Source: Chloroflexota bacterium
GTDB lineage: Bacteria > Chloroflexota > Anaerolineae > Aggregatilineales > Phototrophicaceae
Direction: 5' to 3'
DNA length: 9,171 bases
Assembly: GCA_003242205.1 (NCBI GenBank)
Contig: QGUR01000178.1
Location: 1 to 9,171 of the forward strand
Below are positions 7,070 through 9,171 of this stretch, in pieces. Below the pieces are notes generated by a model that saw nothing but the letters and a program-made list of their open reading frames with translations, made no database searches and was not told the origin of the DNA. The position numbers and the translations under genes are program-made. The number at the start of each line of letters is the position of its first letter. The stretch's first letter is position 1.

Positions 7070-8047
7070 TTACGTGTGATCCCTGATCTCGTGCGGCACG
7101 TAGGGCGCTTCGAGCCGCGCGATTTCCTCTTCGCTCAACTTGATGTCGAGGGCGGCGATCAGCTCGTCAAGCTGGTGCATCTTGGTCGCGCCGATGATCG
7201 GGCTGGTGACGCCCGGCTTGTGCAGCAGCCATGCCAGCGCGATCTGCGCCGGTTTGACGCCGCGCTCATTGGCCACCTCTTTAACAGCATCCACCACGTC
7301 AAAATCGGCGTCCGAGTAATACAGGTGGTGCGCGTACTGATCCGTGCGCGCGCGGGTGGTTTCGTTCTTTTCGCGCGTGCGGTTACCCGCCAGAAAGCCG
7401 CGCGCCAGCGGACTCCACGGAATGATACCGATGCCCTGATCAATGCACAGCGGGATCATCTCTCGCTCTTCCTCGCGGTAGACGAGGTTGTAATGGTTTT
7501 GCATGGAGACAAAACGCGCCCAGCCATGCTTTTCCGAGGTGTAGAGCATCTTCGCGAACTGCCAAGCGTACATGCTGCTCGCGCCGATGTACCGCGCTTT
7601 GCCGGCGCGCACCACATCGTTCAGCGCTTCCAGCGTCTCTTCGATAGGCGTCTCGTAGTCGAAGCGGTGGATCTGGTACAGGTCGACGTAGTCGGTTCCA
7701 AGGCGGCGCAGCGACGCATCAATGGCGTCCATGATGTGCTTGCGCGACAGACCGCGGTCGTTCGGCCCCGGCCCCATCGGGTTGTAGACCTTGGTGGCGA
7801 TGATGACGTCCTCGCGCCGCGCAAATTCCCGCAATGCTCGCCCGGTCACTTCCTCGCTCATGCCGTTTGAATACATATCGGCGGTATCGAAGAAGTTGAT
7901 ACCCGCTTCGAGCGCGCGTCTGATGAATGGACGGCTTTCTTCTTCGTCCAGAACCCACTCGCGCCAGGCCGATGAGCCATAGGACATCATGCCCAGACAC
8001 AGCCGGGAAACCTTCAGGCCGGTATTGCCAAGTCGTACATATTCCAT
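7070..8047 (-). CDS. yajO: Aldo/keto reductase, YajO-like
   Basis: A 325-residue NAD(P)H-dependent oxidoreductase with a (beta/alpha)8 barrel. It opens with MEYVRLGNTGLKVSRLCLG and shows the full catalytic tetrad: D54 and Y59 in FFDTADMYSNG, K86 in IATKVY and H127 in YQIHRFD. Further family segments are ETLEALNDVVRAGKARYIG, QNHYNLVYREEERE, IPWSPLARG (shared with E. coli YajO), and the cofactor-binding IIGATKMHQLDEL near the C terminus. I choose ATG at 8047, which has AGGGAG 5 nt upstream and matches the usual family N terminus, over a GTG at 8155 that would add 36 unmatched residues. The gene stands alone, convergent with recG. Related proteins have been linked to thiamine-precursor and carbonyl metabolism, but the substrate cannot be inferred here. 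Confidence 0.95.
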   Translation of the reverse strand: MEYVRLGNTGLKVSRLCLGMMSYGSSAWREWVLDEEESRPFIRRALEAGINFFDTADMYSNGMSEEVTGRALREFARREDVIIATKVYNPMGPGPNDRGLSRKHIMDAIDASLRRLGTDYVDLYQIHRFDYETPIEETLEALNDVVRAGKARYIGASSMYAWQFAKMLYTSEKHGWARFVSMQNHYNLVYREEEREMIPLCIDQGIGIIPWSPLARGFLAGNRTREKNETTRARTDQYAHHLYYSDADFDVVDAVKEVANERGVKPAQIALAWLLHKPGVTSPIIGATKMHQLDELIAALDIKLSEEEIARLEAPYVPHEIRDHT

Positions 8048-8075
8048 AGGCACTCCCTGTGTGTTCGCAACGGAT

Positions 8076-8105
8076 ATAGTAAACCGATCCGAATGTCGAC
8101 GCCAA
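8076..8105 (-). promoter_or_regulatory. Candidate promoter of the aldo/keto reductase gene
   Basis: On the minus strand TTGGCG (8105-8100) and TACTAT (8081-8076) are separated by 18 nt, each matching the sigma70 consensus at 4 of 6 positions. A start near 8069 would leave about 22 nt of leader containing the AGGGAG site. The short A+T-rich patch here is the only one between the gene and the repeat block upstream. Confidence 0.35.
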
Positions 8106-8134
8106 TGACGGGCTTGGGGCTGAGCCGTGGAGGG

Positions 8135-8231
8135 CTGGCGTTCGCTAGAGGTCAATGCGCTGGGATGCGGGAGAGCGGGCGACGCACCGCGTCGCCCCTA
8201 CAGGTGTTCGCGGTTCGGGATGCCCTCTCTA
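8135..8231. repeat. Direct repeat, copy A (contains a GC-rich palindrome)
   Basis: This is repeated at 8465-8554. A 44-nt stretch (8166-8209) is identical to 8489-8532, and over 8166-8231 only two bases differ from 8489-8554. The left flank CTGGCGTTCGC is also shared, with a 7-nt length difference between. Inside is a perfect 9-bp palindrome, GGGCGACGC ACC GCGTCGCCC (8177-8197), followed by CCTACAGGTGTTC. The pattern resembles short palindromic elements common between genes in Chloroflexota and cyanobacteria. No coding function is seen. Confidence 0.85.
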
Positions 8232-8254
8232 AACCGGATATGGTTTGGAGAGGG
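8223..8254. repeat. Palindrome with AAACCGG/GGTTT core
   Basis: CCCTCTCTAAACC (8223-8235) pairs with GGTTTGGAGAGGG (8242-8254), a 13-bp stem with a single T/G wobble around a 6-nt loop GGATAT. It joins directly onto the right end of direct repeat copy A. A second, one-sided version of the same core occurs at 8368-8394. Confidence 0.8.
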
Positions 8255-8278
8255 GGCGGTTGGAACCTCATCCCCCGG

Positions 8279-8317
8279 CCCCTTCTCTACGGCGCGCTTT
8301 TCGCCGTGGAGAAGGGG
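8279..8317. repeat. 16-bp palindrome (CCCCTTCTCTACGGCG type)
   Basis: CCCCTTCTCTACGGCG (8279-8294) pairs with CGCCGTGGAGAAGGGG (8302-8317) with one T/G wobble, around the 7-nt loop CGCTTTT. On its left, AACCTCATCCCCC (8264-8276) is the near reverse complement of the GGGGGTGAGGTT box seen at 8451-8464 and 8584-8597. A shorter copy of the same palindrome is at 8548-8578. Confidence 0.8.
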
Positions 8318-8367
8318 AGCCTGCGCGTGCGGGCAAAGGCGTTGCGACGCTGCATCCGTCTGGTTCC

Positions 8368-8394
8368 CCCTCTCTAAACCGGACACGGTTTGGA
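8368..8394. repeat. Partial second copy of the AAACCGG palindrome
   Basis: This stretch repeats 8223-8249 with two changes in the loop (GGACAC for GGATAT). The right arm then breaks off after TTTGGA and continues as CGAAGCG, so the outer stem is lost. It looks like a truncated or recombined copy of the palindrome. Confidence 0.7.
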
Positions 8395-8402
8395 CGAAGC
8401 GA

Positions 8403-8417
8403 GTCGGCGCAGCCGAC
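8403..8417. repeat. Short GTCGGC palindrome
   Basis: GTCGGC (8403-8408), GCA, GCCGAC (8412-8417) is a perfect 6-bp inverted repeat with a 3-nt loop. It stands in a stretch (8395-8440) that joins the partial AAACCGG palindrome to the next GGGGGTGAGGTT box. No gene is seen here. Confidence 0.55.
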
Positions 8418-8450
8418 CAAAGTCGAAGCGTAGCGAGACCGCGCAGGGGT

Positions 8451-8464
8451 TAGGGGGTGAGGTT
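8451..8464. repeat. TAGGGGGTGAGGTT box, first copy
   Basis: This 14-nt box is identical to 8584-8597, and a near reverse complement is present at 8264-8276. It leads directly into direct repeat copy B. Confidence 0.7.
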
Positions 8465-8554
8465 CTGGCGTTCGCCATAGGTCAGGGGTGCGGGAGAGCG
8501 GGCGACGCACCGCGTCGCCCCTACAGGTGTTCACGGTTCGGGATGCTCTCTCTA
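8465..8554. repeat. Direct repeat, copy B
   Basis: This is the second copy of the element at 8135-8231, containing the same perfect palindrome GGGCGACGC ACC GCGTCGCCC at 8500-8520. The two copies part after CTCTCTCTA: copy A runs into the AAACCGG palindrome, copy B into the ACGGCG palindrome. The units have therefore been joined in different combinations. Confidence 0.85.
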
Positions 8555-8578
8555 CGGCGCGTTTCTCGCCGTGGAGAG
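8548..8578. repeat. 12-bp palindrome downstream of rlmN
   Basis: CTCTCTACGGCG (8548-8559) pairs with CGCCGTGGAGAG (8567-8578) with one T/G wobble, around loop CGTTTCT. It is a shorter copy of the palindrome at 8279-8317. It lies 20 nt beyond the rlmN stop in the direction of rlmN transcription, so it could stabilise or end that transcript, but no T-run follows it. Confidence 0.75.
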
Positions 8579-8583
8579 GAGGG

Positions 8584-8597
8584 TAGGGGGTGAGGTT
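8584..8597. repeat. TAGGGGGTGAGGTT box, second copy
   Basis: An exact copy of 8451-8464 that abuts the rlmN stop codon (8598-8600). The repeat block thus extends right up to the coding region without entering it. Confidence 0.7.
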
Positions 8598-9171
8598 TCA
8601 GCCTTCGGTTTCGCGCTGGCGGCGTTTGCGCTGCACGCTGGCCTTCAACTGGCCGCACCCTGCGTCGATGTCGATGCCGCGCCGGACGCGGATCGTCGCC
8701 GGGACACCGTATTCGGAGAGGATGTCGATGAAACGCTGCGCCGCGATGGGGTCGGAGGGCGCGCCGGCATACCCGCTGGTCGGGTTAAGCGGGATCAGGT
8801 TGACGTGGCAGAGCAGGCCCTGAAGCAGTTTGCCCAGACGGTGCGCCTGTTCCGGCGTGTCGTTTTCACCTGCGATCAGCGCCCATTCGAAGGTGATGCG
8901 GCGTCCTGTTTTCTCGACGTAATAGTGGCACGCGCCGATCAGCTCCTTCAGCGGGTAGCGCCGGTTGACCGGCAGCAGGGCGCTGCGCTCCTCGTCCGTC
9001 GCGGCGTGCAGGCTGACGGCAAGGCGTACCTGCAATCCCTCGTCGGCGAAGCGGCGGATCGCCGGCACCAGCCCGACCGTGCTGACGGTGATATGCCGCC
9101 CGCCAATCCCGGGGTCCCCCCTTAGGCGGCGTACCCCCCCAAGCGGGGCGCCGTATTTTTGAAATCTCCTC
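8598..9171 (-). CDS. rlmN: Radical SAM methyltransferase RlmN, C-terminal part (cut by window edge)
   Basis: RlmN uses S-adenosylmethionine radical chemistry to methylate C2 of A2503 in 23S rRNA and A37 of some tRNAs. The C-terminal half is present: IGGRHITVSTVGLVPAI, VRLAVSLHAATDEERSALLPVNRRYPL, FEWALIAGENDTPEQA, VNLIPLNPTSG, and IDIDAGCGQLKASV. The Cys in GCGQL (codon 8655-8657) is the position of the methyl-carrying cysteine (C355 in E. coli). The CxxxCxxC [4Fe-4S] motif would lie beyond the right edge. GTG at 9068 is an internal valine, not a start. The frame stays open to 9171, but codons beyond about 9112 fit the family poorly. The C terminus is a short basic tail (QRKRRQRETEG). The gene is read leftward into the repeat block. 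Confidence 0.95.
   Translation of the reverse strand, partial: RRFQKYGAPLGGVRRLRGDPGIGGRHITVSTVGLVPAIRRFADEGLQVRLAVSLHAATDEERSALLPVNRRYPLKELIGACHYYVEKTGRRITFEWALIAGENDTPEQAHRLGKLLQGLLCHVNLIPLNPTSGYAGAPSDPIAAQRFIDILSEYGVPATIRVRRGIDIDAGCGQLKASVQRKRRQRETEG
9113..9171. other. Probable low-quality contig end inside rlmN
   Basis: Read on the minus strand this stretch gives QKYGAPLGGVRRLRGDPG before IGGRHITVSTVG. RlmN proteins normally have something like ANY...RxLxDPRGLxIGGRH here, so the outline survives with residues lost or altered near runs of 5 to 7 identical bases (GGGGG, GGGGGGG, AAAAA). Homopolymer or base-call errors at a read end would explain this. Confidence 0.5.

Noticed and set aside
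7076..7870. Long plus-strand open frame opposite the aldo/keto reductase (264 codons)
   Set aside because: The reductase on the other strand is complete with all catalytic residues; this frame has no recognisable domain and no ribosome-binding site.
8048..8155. Upstream extension of the reductase reading frame to GTG 8155 (36 extra residues)
   Set aside because: The extra residues have no family likeness, AGGGAG is ideally placed for ATG 8047, and that start matches the standard N terminus.
8093..8534. Several 60-110 codon open frames in the repeat block, on both strands
   Set aside because: They run across palindromes and direct repeats, have no ribosome-binding site and translate the same repeat in unrelated frames; high G+C explains their openness.
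8166..8554. Possible CRISPR array from the repeated 44-nt stretch
   Set aside because: There are only two copies, 323 nt apart, with other repeats in between and no regular spacers or cas genes.
8571..9125. Plus-strand open frame opposite rlmN (184 codons)
   Set aside because: It is the shadow of the conserved RlmN coding sequence on the minus strand.
1..9171. tRNA, rRNA or riboswitch genes
   Set aside because: I looked through the intergenic stretches for cloverleaf or conserved aptamer patterns and saw none; the non-coding DNA is explained by promoters, terminators and the repeat block.

Overview
The window reads as a stretch of ordinary bacterial chromosome of moderately high G+C. Protein sequence style, gene order and the intergenic repeat family suggest Chloroflexota, probably an Anaerolineae-like lineage; this is inference, as no marker gene settles it. 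Both window ends look like degraded contig ends: each outermost 50-70 bases is open in the frame of the adjacent gene but does not encode the expected protein, and both are rich in homopolymers.

Layout. 1-468 (+) is the 3' part of rpe (ribulose-phosphate 3-epimerase). 501-680 (-) is rpmB (ribosomal protein L28, four-cysteine type). The two genes converge, and the rpmB terminator lies on top of the rpe stop codon. A divergent promoter region (681-852) separates rpmB from a rightward gene set: fakA/yloV (853-2547), a divergent DegV-family gene (2557-3435), a canonical DegV/FakB-type gene (3422-4276) and recG (4283-7003). Spacing is 9 nt or less, or overlapping, so these four are very likely one operon, closed by a perfect 15-bp hairpin terminator at 7024-7062. 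A convergent aldo/keto reductase of the YajO type (7070-8047, -) follows. Then comes about 550 bp of non-coding DNA packed with palindromes and direct repeats (8048-8597). The window ends inside rlmN (8598-9171, -), the 23S rRNA/tRNA m2A methyltransferase, of which only the C-terminal part is present.

How the genes work together. FakA is the kinase of the bacterial fatty-acid kinase system; DegV/FakB proteins hold the fatty acid while FakA phosphorylates it to acyl-phosphate for phospholipid synthesis. Here one kinase and two carrier-like proteins sit in one transcription unit, which suggests a complete exogenous or recycled fatty-acid activation module. The set rpe, rpmB, fakA and recG, with rlmN nearby, resembles the Bacillus subtilis order rlmN...rpe...rpmB-yloU-yloV-sdaAB-sdaAA-recG, so the association appears old. 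I see no wholly new system. The points most worth a second look are the first DegV protein, which has lost residues usually conserved in ligand binding, the altered putative zinc site in FakA, the long disordered N-terminal extension of RecG, and the repeat mosaic upstream of the reductase.
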